Source: Armillaria gallica (lineage: Eukaryota > Basidiomycota > Agaricomycetes > Agaricales > Physalacriaceae). Taken from it: a stretch of 64,000 nt of DNA. The stretch is from the NCBI GenBank assembly GCA_037576215.1, contig JBANDB010000001.1:5518001-5582000 (forward strand), read 5' to 3'. Numbering within the stretch: position 1 is the first letter of the stretch; each line of letters opens with the position of its first letter. The notes under the pieces are model-generated. The model was given only the letters and a program-made list of their open reading frames with translations. It did not search any database and was not told the DNA's origin. Below are positions 43,754 through 54,650 of the stretch, in pieces. The position numbers and the translations under genes are program-made.

Positions 43754-46579
43754 ATTTTCCCAAGAAAATGGGATGTGGTTAAGGATACGGGGACGACCAC
43801 GAGGAATCGTCGGGATGGTGGCGGTCTTGCCGGTGTTCGGATCATGAATGGTAATGGTCTGGTTTTCGTCCGAATAATTGCGAACTATGCTCTGAGTTAA
43901 CGTGTCGAAGGGTCTGCCGAGTAAGATATCGTAGGCAGATTGCCGAATGACATGCACTTGCAAGTATAGCGTGATATCTCCAAACAAAAATGCGACATTT
44001 CGTGCTAGACCCAAGGAATAATTCGTAGTTCCATTGGCCGACTGCATTTCCAATATCACCATAGGATCATAGATCAACCCCAAGCGCAAGCACACAGCTT
44101 CCGACATGGAGATCACTTGTGATCCGGGATCAATGATGCACTCGACTTTGAGCTGATGATCCACCACTGGGACGATGGATCTTAATGAAATAGAATCTGC
44201 TGCGCATTTCAAGGGTCCGATCTTCTCCCCTTTCTTGATGCGAGCTTCGTACGGGTCTGGGACGACTGACGATCCTGCCGGCGGTTCCTTCTGCGCGTTA
44301 CTGGTCTGCTCAAAAGTCTGCACGAAATTATCCGGCATGCTGTATAAAAGAGTGGAAGTTTTGCCGTTTTCGTGGTCTTCTGGCGCCTTTACCGTGATTT
44401 CTATGGTTTCGGGTCCGGTAAACGGTAAAGCTACCTCCTTCTGGAACTGTTCCACCGTATTTGGCACTTTGCGCTTCGTGTTATCCTCCTTAATCATTTC
44501 CCTGATTGCTGGTGATAAAGAATATAACTCTTGATGCGACAATGTGATCGTGGAGTCAAGCGCACGCTCGTAGACTTCTCGCGCAACATGCGAACCTTCT
44601 ATCGGCGCCCGTGTCCTATAAGCAGGTTCATTATCTTTGGGACGCTTGCGGACATCTGGCTTTGCACCCGCATTTCGAACTGCTGGCGGTGCATAATTGG
44701 CTGGCTTTGCTGCGGCAAATGGATGAATATCTTCGGGGATGAGCTGAGCTACATGCTCCTTGACTGGCGCATGCTCGGGTACTGCCGTGACAGTCTTGGA
44801 TGGATCGCGTCGCGGAGTAGCAGGTGGCACGTAAGATGGAAACTTGGAACGAATATCCTGATCATTGCCGTGGACTACTGTCTTTGATTTCTCGAATTGT
44901 CGTGGAGAATAAGATTCTATGATAGCTGCGGCAATTTCGTCATCCTGCTTGGTCTGAGTAGGTACGGCAATATCGTCTTCGTCGTCTGAATATTCGACTA
45001 AGTCGGGCATGCCGTCATAATCTGGGGTAAGATCTTGATCGAAGTGATCGTGAATCTTAGGTACGGCAACCTCCTGCTCGTCATCAAGCACTGCTTCTTC
45101 AGCAGCCTTCCGACTAGTACGAGTTTGTCGACCCACTGCCTTAGTAGGTTCTTGCGGAACAGCGGCCTCCGCTTTTGCTGCGGGAGCTGCCTTCTTGGTC
45201 GGTCCGCGTTTAAGGCGTGGAACCTCGACTACGACCTGGCGAATCATAGTATCCGTAGTATCTGCGGTATTCGGACTGGAAGAGTCTTCTTCGGCAACAT
45301 GCATGAACTGTTTGATGCCCTGAATCTCTTTTCCAATAGCTTCGGATTTGGCAATGAGCGCCTTGAGGCGTTGACGCGCATCAATTCCGGAAACGGGCAC
45401 GCTAAGTGACTGAGCATCTGCGTTAACTGGTGAAGAACGTTGCCGGCTAAGATGCGGAACTGGCTCTACAATGGCGTTCATCAGCTGATTGACGATGCCG
45501 ATCTGGCCTGGATTCTGACGGTGCCATTCCTCGATATGATCTTTAAGCCAAGTGCCTTGGAGACCTCTAGGAACCCAAGCGCCAGTAGACAGGACGATCT
45601 TCCCATCTATATTGCGCCTGCACTTCCCTTCTTTAATCATCTCCTCGACTTTGAGACATTCTCGAATAAAATGACCAATTTCGCCGCAGAAACTGCAATT
45701 TTGGCCAGTTGCCATATTAGCATAACTGCTCTGCTGCGGCGGACCGGACGAAAATGATCGTTGCTGAGCTTTCTGGAAGCGATCATTCAAGTTTAGCTGC
45801 AATAACGTCTCGCCAAGTTTAATGAGCTGATTAATATGCTCCATCTTTACTTGGGGTTCCACAGGTTCCTCTTTGACGCGAACGATAGGCTGAGGTTGCG
45901 AGACTGGACCGGGATACGGCATCTCGGAAGGTCTGGCTGGACCAGCGTCACGAAAACTCTGAGTAGGCATACTGCTAAGAGTGCTTTCTCCTTTATTCGT
46001 GCCTTGTAGAACGAACTGAGCAGCTGCGTAAATATCGCTGAGGTCGTAAGGGTCTGCTGGATGATGGTCCGGTAATTTGATCTGGAGTCGACGAGCAATG
46101 GCGTCCCAAACGTGGTTAGGAAAGCCTTTGCTGAACATATTGCTGGTCTCGTGGTTCGACAAACGATTATTCGTGACCAAGTGCTTTACTTTGGGATAGA
46201 ATTCTCGATAAAACGCTCCTAGGTCTGCGAGATTATCAACTTCTCGCGCGTATTTTCCAATAACGCGCTCGAGGTCGTGTCTCTCGTATTTTCGAGTGGT
46301 ACTAGCGTCAGGATACTGAGCGACTACAGCATCCTTGAAATTTTCGTAGGTCTTGCCAGCGTCGCTATACTCGGGCAAGCCCTCCCAAAACTCGGAGATG
46401 ACGAGACCGGGATAGTAAATAAACCACTTCTTTTTATCTGCGTCTGCGTTTATGCTATGACGGGTGAAGAGGCCTTCGATATCACTGATATAACGCGTCA
46501 ATTCGCGTCCAGGACTAATTTCGTCAATGATATTCGGAGCACTCTTCTCCTTTCGGAACGGCATAGATGCTGCTGCCAT
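43751..46579 (-). CDS. gag: Ty3/gypsy gag with CCHC zinc knuckle and aspartic protease
   Basis: 942 residues from the ATG at 46579. The capsid-like N-terminal region (about residues 20-200) has 'WFIYYPGLVISEFWEGLPEY' and 'FYREFYPKVKHLV'. A zinc knuckle CSFCGEIGHFIREC (C-x2-C-x4-H-x4-C) lies near residue 295. A long acidic/Pro-rich linker follows. Near residue 810 is the protease motif VECIIDPGS (D-P-G-S in place of D-S/T-G), then 'YDILLGRPF', the usual protease end. The ORF ends FSWEN then TGA. The same frame remains open upstream for 233 codons (to TAG at 47281-47279) without any AUG. The true start may therefore lie further upstream by a non-AUG codon or splicing. Confidence 0.93.
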   Translation of the reverse strand: MAAASMPFRKEKSAPNIIDEISPGRELTRYISDIEGLFTRHSINADADKKKWFIYYPGLVISEFWEGLPEYSDAGKTYENFKDAVVAQYPDASTTRKYERHDLERVIGKYAREVDNLADLGAFYREFYPKVKHLVTNNRLSNHETSNMFSKGFPNHVWDAIARRLQIKLPDHHPADPYDLSDIYAAAQFVLQGTNKGESTLSSMPTQSFRDAGPARPSEMPYPGPVSQPQPIVRVKEEPVEPQVKMEHINQLIKLGETLLQLNLNDRFQKAQQRSFSSGPPQQSSYANMATGQNCSFCGEIGHFIRECLKVEEMIKEGKCRRNIDGKIVLSTGAWVPRGLQGTWLKDHIEEWHRQNPGQIGIVNQLMNAIVEPVPHLSRQRSSPVNADAQSLSVPVSGIDARQRLKALIAKSEAIGKEIQGIKQFMHVAEEDSSSPNTADTTDTMIRQVVVEVPRLKRGPTKKAAPAAKAEAAVPQEPTKAVGRQTRTSRKAAEEAVLDDEQEVAVPKIHDHFDQDLTPDYDGMPDLVEYSDDEDDIAVPTQTKQDDEIAAAIIESYSPRQFEKSKTVVHGNDQDIRSKFPSYVPPATPRRDPSKTVTAVPEHAPVKEHVAQLIPEDIHPFAAAKPANYAPPAVRNAGAKPDVRKRPKDNEPAYRTRAPIEGSHVAREVYERALDSTITLSHQELYSLSPAIREMIKEDNTKRKVPNTVEQFQKEVALPFTGPETIEITVKAPEDHENGKTSTLLYSMPDNFVQTFEQTSNAQKEPPAGSSVVPDPYEARIKKGEKIGPLKCAADSISLRSIVPVVDHQLKVECIIDPGSQVISMSEAVCLRLGLIYDPMVILEMQSANGTTNYSLGLARNVAFLFGDITLYLQVHVIRQSAYDILLGRPFDTLTQSIVRNYSDENQTITIHDPNTGKTATIPTIPRGRPRILNHIPFSWEN

Positions 46580-47278
46580 GACTGCGGGTTGTTGTACTGG
46601 CTGCTGAACTGGAGGTTGTACTGGGGGCTGTACGGGTGGTTGTGCGCCGGGTTGCGCTACGGGAGCTGGTTGTTGATTCAGATTGACTGGCGGTAAAATG
46701 GGAAATATGGGAAAATAAGAGGTGGAAGCCTCTGCCGGTGGATCAAAAGTGAGACTTTGTTCGAAGGACTCGTCCTTGATATCAAAGTTTATGGTGGTAG
46801 CGGAATCTGGTACTAATTCGTCGCTAGATTCGACGGATTCTTCTTGTCGGTAATCGGTGAACGAGGTGGATTCTACGTGGTAGCCTCCGAAAGCTTGTCC
46901 GGAATAAGGGGTGCCGGGGGCTGTTCCGTAGTTTGAACCAAAGAGTTCTGCGGTAACTTCGGTTTCTTCTTCGTCTTCTGGTCCAGAAAACGATAAATTC
47001 TCTCTTTCAGAGATGTCTAATTCTTCGGGAAACGGAGATGTGGGGGATTCAACGAAAGACCCAGGAATGGGACTACGAGGGGAGTCTGGTAACGGGGTTT
47101 CTGTAGCGAGCGTCGAAGATGACGCTTCAGACGATGCTAAATGGGCTGTAGATTCTTGTAACTGAAGACGTGCAGAGGTATTTCGAAGGCCTCTGCCCTG
47201 AACGGTGACGTAAGGTGTTTTACGTTCGAATTTTCGTGAAATGGTGAAGAATTCAGGTTCGCAGCAAGTATAAGCTCG
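46580..47278 (-). other. open N-terminal extension of gag without AUG
   Basis: 233 sense codons in frame with gag. They are rich in Ser, Glu, Pro and Thr, with PPVQ repeats just before the gag ATG. There is no methionine codon in this frame. Composition looks like coding sequence rather than random leader. Confidence 0.5.
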
Positions 47279-47354
47279 CTACGAAGGGCGAATTAAAAGG
47301 TGATAGGCGTATATAAACGCGATCAAAGAATTGATCTGGGATGTGAACTGATCC

Positions 47355-47372
47355 CCCTCGCGGTGGGCTCCA
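47355..47372 (-). promoter_or_regulatory. primer binding site
   Basis: On the minus strand TGGAGCCCACCGCGAGG lies four bases inside the 5' LTR end (CCATCA-TTTC-TGG). The leading TGG pairs with a tRNA CCA end. I cannot name the tRNA from memory. Confidence 0.75.
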
Positions 47373-47376
47373 GAAA

Positions 47377-48125
47377 TGATGGACCTAAGACTTCCGTGGC
47401 AACGGCAACACCAACTCGGAATGAGATTGGTTAATTAACGTAGTAGCACGGCAATCAAGGCGATCGTGTGTGCGAGTGGTTCGGGGCACCTCCGTGCAGT
47501 AGAACAATTCCTCTATATGCAAGAATACACTGCGACTTTAAGTCTGCGAAGTAGTACTGCTTGGTAGTCGAGTACTAAATGCTATGGCTTCAAGCCGGTA
47601 GGGATCTCTCGAAATGAGAGAGAACGAAAATGGGTATGACGTGAATACCCCGAATCCGTATGAGAAAACGTGCTGCGAGACTAGAAAACGTCGCTCGACG
47701 ATAATCGGAGCGGGGTGAACGATGGAGAATAGACTAAACGGTCGGCAATAGTCTGTGGGCGAGCGAAGCGATGAGAAAACGGTGTGGGGACTGCGAGTGG
47801 TGAAATAAACGTGGAACGAGGTGCTGAGGGTGGACTGGCGAGAGAAAACGTGGAACTACGAAAACTGGTGGCGATACTGGTCCTATACGATGCGAGGGTG
47901 CTGAGTCGATGTCGAAACTGGTCTGGTACTGAGACGATCCTATCCTATGTCAAAACTAACCTTCAAGTCCACTCGAGGGACTGATACTATACGAAAACTT
48001 GCTGAACTGATCCTAAGTCTGCTCTGAGACTACCCACGTGGGCGACGATAACGATGGCGAAAGAGAAATGATAAAAACTCCAATGGTGCGAAAGTGAAAC
48101 GATGACGGCCTATAAAAGATAACGT
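47377..48125 (-). repeat. LTR B, first part (749 bp)
   Basis: Aligns with 32091-32839 of LTR A, with about 25 differences by eye. It is interrupted after ...GATAACGT by the inverted solo LTR. Confidence 0.93.
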
Positions 48126-49814
48126 TGATGAGCCTCCAGGCTCTGTACGCTCAGAATTCGCGGATTTTGCCTGCTAATTAACGCTACTATCCCTTCAATG
48201 GCCTTTCAGCAAACCAATGATCGCACACCCACTGATACCACTTTCATCCTACGGCAACCGCTCCTTACGCGCTTTGTTATCCATCCCATCTTGCCACGCA
48301 TCATAATTGCCGTACTTCATCACGGCAAGGCACCTTCGATCGACAATCATCCCAATACGGAATTGACGCATCACTCAGAAGCACCTAGTTGACGCGCTCA
48401 TTGATCACTTAATGAAAATGACGTGATTGACACGAGTACCCTCCCAGCTACGACAATAGCAGCTACGGCAACTACAGACCGTGTTTACTAAGGCTGTTAC
48501 TTCGCCAAGGCTTCAAGAAAACGTTACCCCACGCGTACTCCTCAGCACGACGACTATTGCTCAACTAATCCGCAGCTAAACAGCACCTAACGATCCGTGC
48601 ATCGCTCAGCAAAACCATACGGTTCGCATCCATACGCGGCAACGTCGACAAGTTGCTGTTACTTTAGAAGACCAAGGACCATATGTTACCTACGATTTTT
48701 ACAAAGCCAAGGCTTTACGGCCTTACTAAGTCTCGCATATATACTCTATTTATAAATTCGCACTTGTAGTATAAAAACTAGTTCAAAACGTAGTTCAAAA
48801 GCAGTTCATCTCTAGTCGACCCCAGACTACGTCAATTATCGTCTCGCACTAGTCTATCGCCAGTAAACAACGTTTATTCACCGTTCTACGGCAATATATT
48901 GTTTACACCAGCATATTCTCGATTGCACGTCGACTCTTGAGCTCACCAGAGTTATTCCACGGTTTTTAACTGTGAAGAGTCCTTCGTTACGCGCTCTTCG
49001 CTCTTAACACTATTGGTGCACGCTCATACTGTGCCAATACGTGATCGCCGCGCTATACCTCGCCCACGTTATCTTTTATAGGCCATCATCGTTTCACTTT
49101 CGCACCATTGGAGTTTTTATCATTTCTCTTTCGCCATCGTTATCGTCGCCCACTTGGGTAGTCTCAGAGCAGACTTAGGATCAGTTTCAGCCAGTTTTCG
49201 TATAGTATCAGTCCCCCGAGTGGACTTGAAGGTTAGTTTGACATAGGATAGGATCGTTTCAGTACCAGACAAGTTTCGACATCGACTCAGCACCCTCGCA
49301 TCGTATAGGACCAGTATCGCCACCAGTTTTCGTAGTTCCACGTTTTCTCTCGCCAGCCCACCCTCCGCACCTCGTTCCACGTTTATTTCGCCACTCGCAG
49401 TCCCCACGCCGTTTTCTCATCGCTTCGCTCGCCCACAGACTATTGCAGACTGTTTAGTCTATCTTCCATCGTTCTCCCCGCTCAGACTATCGCCCAGCGA
49501 CGTTTTCTAGTCTCGCAGCACGTTTTCTCATACGGATTCGTGGTATTCACGTCATACCCGTTTTCGTTCCCTCTCATTTCGAGAGATCCCTACCGGCTTG
49601 AAGCCATAGCATTTAGTACTCGACTACCAAGCAGTACTACTTCGCAGACTTAAAGTCGCAGTGTATTCTTGCGTATAGAGGAATTGTTCTACTGCACGGA
49701 GGTGCCCCGAACCACTCGCACACACGATCGCCTTGATTGCCGTGCCACTACGTTAATTAACCAATCTCATTCCGAGTTGGTGTTGCCGTTGCCACGGAAG
49801 TCTTAGGCCCATCA
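48126..49814 (+). repeat. nested solo LTR, inverted, inserted in LTR B
   Basis: 1,689 bp, the reverse complement of LTR A (TGATGAGCC... to ...GGCCCATCA). It is flanked by ACGT at 48122-48125 and 49815-49818. There is no internal retrotransposon sequence, so it is a solo LTR left by LTR-LTR recombination of a second element. Confidence 0.95.
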
Positions 49815-49818
49815 ACGT

Positions 49819-50758
49819 GGGCGAGGTATAGCGCGGCGATCACGTATTGGCACAGTATGAGCGTGCACCAATAGTGTTAAGAGCGAAGAGCGCGTAGCGA
49901 AGGACTCTTCACAGTTAAAAACCGTGGAATAACTCTGGTGAGCTCAAGAGTCGACATGCAATCGAGAATATGCTGGTGTAAACAATATATTGCCGTAGAA
50001 CGGTGAATAAACGTTGTTTACTGGCGATAGACTAGTGCGAGACGATAATTGACGTAGTCTGGGGTCGACTAGAGATGAACTGCCCCTGAACTACGTTTTC
50101 TAACTAGTTTTTATACTACAAGTACGAATTTATAAATAGAGTATATATGCGAGACTTAGTAAGGCCGTAAAGCCTTGGCTTTGTAAAAATCGTAGGTAAC
50201 ATATGGTCCTTGGTCTTCTAAAGTAACAGCAACTTGTCGACGTTGCCGCATATGGATGCAAACCGTATGGTTTTTGTTGAGCGATGCACGGATCGTTAGG
50301 TGCTGTTTAGCTGCGGATTACTGAGCGATAGTCGTCGTACTGAGGAATACGCGTGGGGCAACGTTTTCTTGAGGCCTTGGCGGAGTAACAGCCTTAGTAA
50401 ACGCGGTCTGTAGTTGCCGTAGCTTTAATTATCGTAGCTGGGAGGGTACTCGAGTCAATCACATCATTTTCATTAAGTGATCAATGAGCGCGTCAACTGG
50501 TGCTTCTGAGTGATGCGTCAATTCCGTATTGGGATGATTGTTGATCGAAGGTGCCTTGCCGTGATGAAGTACGGCAATTATGATGCGTGGCAAGATGGGA
50601 TGGATAACAAAGCGCGTAAGGAGTGGTTGCCGTAGGATGAAGGTGGTATCAATGTGCGTGCAATCATTGGTTTGCTGAAAGGCCGTTGAAGGGACAATAG
50701 CGTTAATTAGCAGGCTAAATCCGCGAATTCTGAGCGTACAGAGCCTGGAGGCTCATCA
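49819..50758 (-). repeat. LTR B, second part (940 bp)
   Basis: Continues LTR B from GTGGGCGAGG. It aligns with 32840-33779 of LTR A with only about six differences by eye. Confidence 0.93.
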
Positions 50759-50762
50759 ACGT

Positions 50763-51294
50763 CTTGGAAGAGCACTGGCCGACATGGGATCACAGGTTTG
50801 GGGCAATGTTTGATGTGCTCGTGGCTCTGGGCCATACCGACTGGAATTCTACCTACAAACGGTTCGCTGCTGTGAAAACAGTAGTGGCGATTACAAATTG
50901 TCTCGAACTGACGGTCCATGATCGCAGACACAACCTGAGTCTTCTGCCTGTGCAGACCTGGCTCCTGGACCGACTGGCAGCGCGTCATGCTAGTTTTGTC
51001 AGAGTTGGTGCCAGAACTTTTCAAAATTGGATATCAGCACTGTGGGTGGAGGTGGAGCTGGTCTATCGTCGACTGGCTGGGAAACTCAACTCATCGCCTG
51101 GACTGACGGAGAGTGAAAGACAGGTGTACGAGACAGTGAATGTGTGGTATACTTTCCCGCTGGCAGAGGCAATGATGGGAAGCTATGTGCCTATGGATAA
51201 AGAACTGCTGGTTTTGAAGGACACGACCCCCTATGAGGCTTGGACAAGGCTGGTGTTGACCCTCAAAGGAGGATCACGATGTGGGCATGCATGA
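50763..51294 (+). pseudogene. 3' part of the host gene split by the retrotransposon
   Basis: This is the remainder of exon 6. After removing the element and one ACGT copy, the codon GA-C GT-C reads through to 'LEEHWPTWDHRFGAMFDVLV' in frame and continues to TGA at 51294 without a stop. The protein end includes 'HDRRHNLSLLPVQTWLLDRL' and 'TPYEAWTRLVLTLKGGSRCG'. The family is not recognised. The plus-strand promoter side is 18.7 kb away, so normal expression is not expected. Confidence 0.85.
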
Positions 51295-51900
51295 GTGGAG
51301 CCAGTGGTCCCGGCCGCCTAGTGCCTGTCCCAGGTGGGACCAGTCATGATGCATCCTAGTAGTTATGGCCTCTGCATGACCTCGTTTAAAATCTCTGTAA
51401 ACGAATATCTCATACTTGTCTGACCGCTGGGAAATGCACATATATAGTGACGCATCAAATAGGATATATTCTGTGTAGTCGCATTTGTGTCACATTGAAA
51501 GGTTCAAGATTGTGTTTTGATACTCTAGAGGCGACAGTGACGATTTACCAGATCGAACGACGCAACCCATGGTGCAAGATTACCTCAAGACGATGTATCC
51601 CCGTCCAGTGAGCAGGCTGCAAGTATGGTCATATTTTCATTTCCTACCTTGGAATTACTTGGATTTCTGGCATGAAGCCCTACAAATTCAAATCCATGCT
51701 CGGGTTGCGCAACCAAGGACGCGTCTGGTGAGTAATATTTTTTGTTCGTGTATGGTGTGCTAACTCTATTCTGATTGGTATTTTGTGCCGAGACGATGTA
51801 TCTTCATGCTGCGAGCACATGAGGTTAATGCCACAAGGATTGTAAGTGATGTCCTCGATCATGGCCTCGTATAGACTAACATTCTGACCAGAACGTTCTT
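51295..51900. other. intergenic
   Basis: No recognisable feature. A 64-codon plus-strand frame at 51569-51763 has no known motif. It might be an upstream exon of the AAA ATPase gene, but this is unsupported. Confidence 0.3.
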
Positions 51901-54650
51901 GAGATATCAATGTTGTGGAGTGTGAGTGTCATCTCTTACTGTTTGCGGGCACAGTTTTAGCTCAAAACGATGAGCAGTCAAGTTCAACTTCCCAGAATCT
52001 CCCGCCTCTAGCTTTTACTTTCACCTACAGTCGCAATATAGTTTCTCTTGACCCCACTCATGAAGCTATCACCGACGACGAAAGCGAGACCATAGATGCT
52101 GTTGCTGCACTCGCCGCTAAATAGCTCAGGAAGAAGACTGAGATACAATGCGAGCACTACCTTAAACACCACCTGCTCACCAATGATCAGAAAGGTGGTA
52201 CGTTGAAGGGCTGACGTGTTCGAACATTCCAAGCCAAACTGACCTTGCTGTAGCTGATCCTTCCCTCGTATTGTCTCATTGGAGCAAAACCCTCGTTTCA
52301 GTCCTTAGGTAGACATTCGTATATTTACCTCAAACCGATATAACTCTGACCTCATTTTCAGAAATCTTTATGGAAGCGATTTTTCCAGTTGACACCCAAC
52401 ATACACAGTCGTAGATTTCTTCCCTGACCCCGAAGACACTCAGAGAGAAATTGAACTATGCAAAGTCCGTGGGCTCCTCAGAAGCGGATCACACGAAAGA
52501 AGATATTCTGGTCCTCTTGAGAAGTTTAGGTACAAGTGGTCTGGACAAGAGTATGTGCGCTAGTAATATCTACCACCGGTGTACTGATATCCTCTGTAGA
52601 ACTCCCCAAGTCCGACATTCTACCACTAGTGCCCGATATCGCTGAACATCTTGGCGTATTGGTGGGATATGTCGAGGAACAATTCCGGTCAACGTATGTC
52701 TTCCTCTCCTGATCTGTTTGTTAGGGCTCATTGGTTGGAGTTGGTGATGAGCTACGGACATATCGAAGTCGACCTGTCAGTTCTTATTCTGACCTGAGAG
52801 CACTAGAGAACTTATATTGTGACAGGCTCCAATATCTTTTCAAACCCAGTCATCATGTCTCTGCGTTGGACACCAGGGTCTACCGGTTAGTAACTCAAAT
52901 AAATTCGTGATGTCAAATACTCACTTGCAGGGCAATAGGTTGCCTTTGTGATACAAAAGAGATCCTACAAGACGTAAGTGCTGTGTTCCTAACTGATCGT
53001 CCACGAATGAGATGCCTGTTTCAAGTATAAATAATGTCCACCTCCTCCACGTTTCAGGCTACAGGTTGTGGGATGGCTATACATACGACCATGGAAAAAT
53101 AGAGGCTCGAGAATCAAATCGTTTAAGGTGAGTTTAGAAGCTATCAGACACACATGTTGTAGTTGATACGGATCTTAGAGAACAACAGAAGCATCCTCTC
53201 TTCCAATCGTCCATCTCACCGCGGCGTTGAAAGAGAAGCTAATTAGTATGTCAAGCTATGGGTTGCTATTTGTGGACTAACATTTCATCGCAGAGCGAGG
53301 TCGCATTTACGCCAGTTTGTCAGGGCGGCACTATACATCCTGTAAGGCCAACCATCGACTTCATTCTTACTTAATGTTGACTGGTCACTGTCCTCCTTTG
53401 CGGCTACCTCAATGGTTCTTCAGAAAAGAGTGATTGTCGACGTACTTGCCTACGACAATCAGTCGGGCTACATACGTGATCTGTGAGTGGTGTTGTCCTT
53501 GTATGAAGAGCAGCTCCACCTACTTGCCACCAAAGTATACTTTAGGAACCAAAGAGTGACTAATTTTTTGGTCGAGCATCTGAAACCAGTCGTGTTTGGT
53601 GAGAATGTCTGGGATCATCTGGTCCTCGATGAAAATATTAAAGTGCGTTCCTTTAAACTGCTTCAGATGCCATGCATGCTCATATTTTCATATCTCGCAA
53701 GAGACTGTTATCAAAGGTCTCGTTGAAGTGACAAAGAATTCCAATTCTTCCTCCAAAATCATCACTGATGTTATATCTAGTAAAGGAGGCCGTTTGGTAA
53801 TGCAGCGATTCACATCGTTTATCTTAGATTCACTGACTGGTCTTTGTAGATTTCTGTTCTCCATGGCCCGCCCGGAACAGGTATGCAGTTTTGGAGCGTC
53901 CGTGCATTCTACAGACGCACACTGCAGGCAAAACACTGATGGCAGGGGCCATTGCCAAGCTTCTCCGTCATCCATTATATATGGTGGGATCTTCTGAGCT
54001 CCCATCATTGCCATGTGGTCTGGAACACAGTCTTCAGAGTATTCTGAGTGTCAGTTCTCATTGGCGTACTTTGGAGCAATGATGAACTAATCTTTTTCCT
54101 TAGTTGGCCATACCCTGGGATGCTGTTCTTTGGATTGATGAGGCAGACGTACATGCAGATTCTATCTGAACACTCAATTTCTAACCTATCTCTGCAACAG
54201 GTTTACTTAGAACACCGGAGCCTTCATGAAGTGGGTTCCGCCTCTCTGGAGCATGAACCCAAAGGTACAGATCTAAACACCCATCAGCTGCAACACAATG
54301 CTCTCATCTCTGCTGCCCTTCGTGTTCTTGTGTATCATCGTGGTGACCTTTTCTTGACAACAAATCGGATCAGCTCATTCAACGAAGCATTTCTCTCCCA
54401 TTTCTCAATCAGTATCTTCTTGACTTTAAATTTATTTGACAATACTCAACCCGGACGGACCTCGTGTAGCTATCAAATATCATGAATTACATTGCACAGG
54501 AAGATATGCTGTCTGGCACAAATTCTTTGCAATGGCTGGATCTACTATCGTCGAAGATAGAATGGTCTCTGTCGAGAAGGGATCAAGCAGGGTCTCTCGG
54601 GAGTTCAGCCTAGGGGTGGGCAGCGTACGTATACATGCTTGAACACTCGT
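51900..54650 (+). CDS. AAA+ ATPase of the fungal DUF7025 type
   Basis: Many short exons. The N-terminal half has 'DPEDTQREIELCKVRGLLRS' (near 52430-52490), 'ELPKSDILPLVPDIAEHLGV' (52600-52660), 'RAHWLELVMSYGHIEVDL' and 'LQYLFKPSHHVSALDTR', blocks typical of the DUF7025 region. Later come 'GRIYASLSGRHYTSC' and the linker 'LVEVTKNSNSSSKIITDVIS'. The AAA core has Walker A VLHGPPGTG|KT, with an intron (53880-53929) splitting the P-loop. Walker B is WDAVLWIDEADV near 54110-54160, where the reading requires an intron. Sensor 1 is 'YHRGDLFLTTNRISSFNEAF'. The end is 'AVWHKFFAMAG'. It probably remodels a protein or nucleic-acid substrate with ATP; the substrate is unknown. The start is uncertain, and frame changes in 54160-54480 may mean decay. 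Confidence 0.75.

Larger units (their letters stand above)
32091..50758 (-). mobile_element. very large Ty3/gypsy LTR retrotransposon with two antisense spliced genes
   Basis: The element spans 18,668 bp. Removing a nested solo LTR and its target duplication leaves about 16,975 bp. The coding strand is minus. In that direction it reads: 5' LTR (50758-47377, interrupted), primer binding site (47372 downward), gag with zinc knuckle and protease (to 43751), pol with RT, RNase H and integrase (to 40049), two plus-strand genes (37923-39850 and 34415-37005), polypurine tract (33791-33780), and 3' LTR (33779-32091). LTRs are 1,689 bp and begin TGATG and end CATCA. The order RT-RNaseH-integrase and the GPY-like end place it in Ty3/gypsy. 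Gag and pol are intact apart from one programmed-looking TGA. Fungal gypsy elements are usually 5-8 kb. Confidence 0.95.

Noticed and set aside
47340..47376. Calling the element plus-strand because the LTR reads TGATGG...CTCATCA on plus
   Set aside because: The primer binding site next to LTR B, the G-rich tract next to LTR A and the gag-pol frames all agree on minus-strand orientation.
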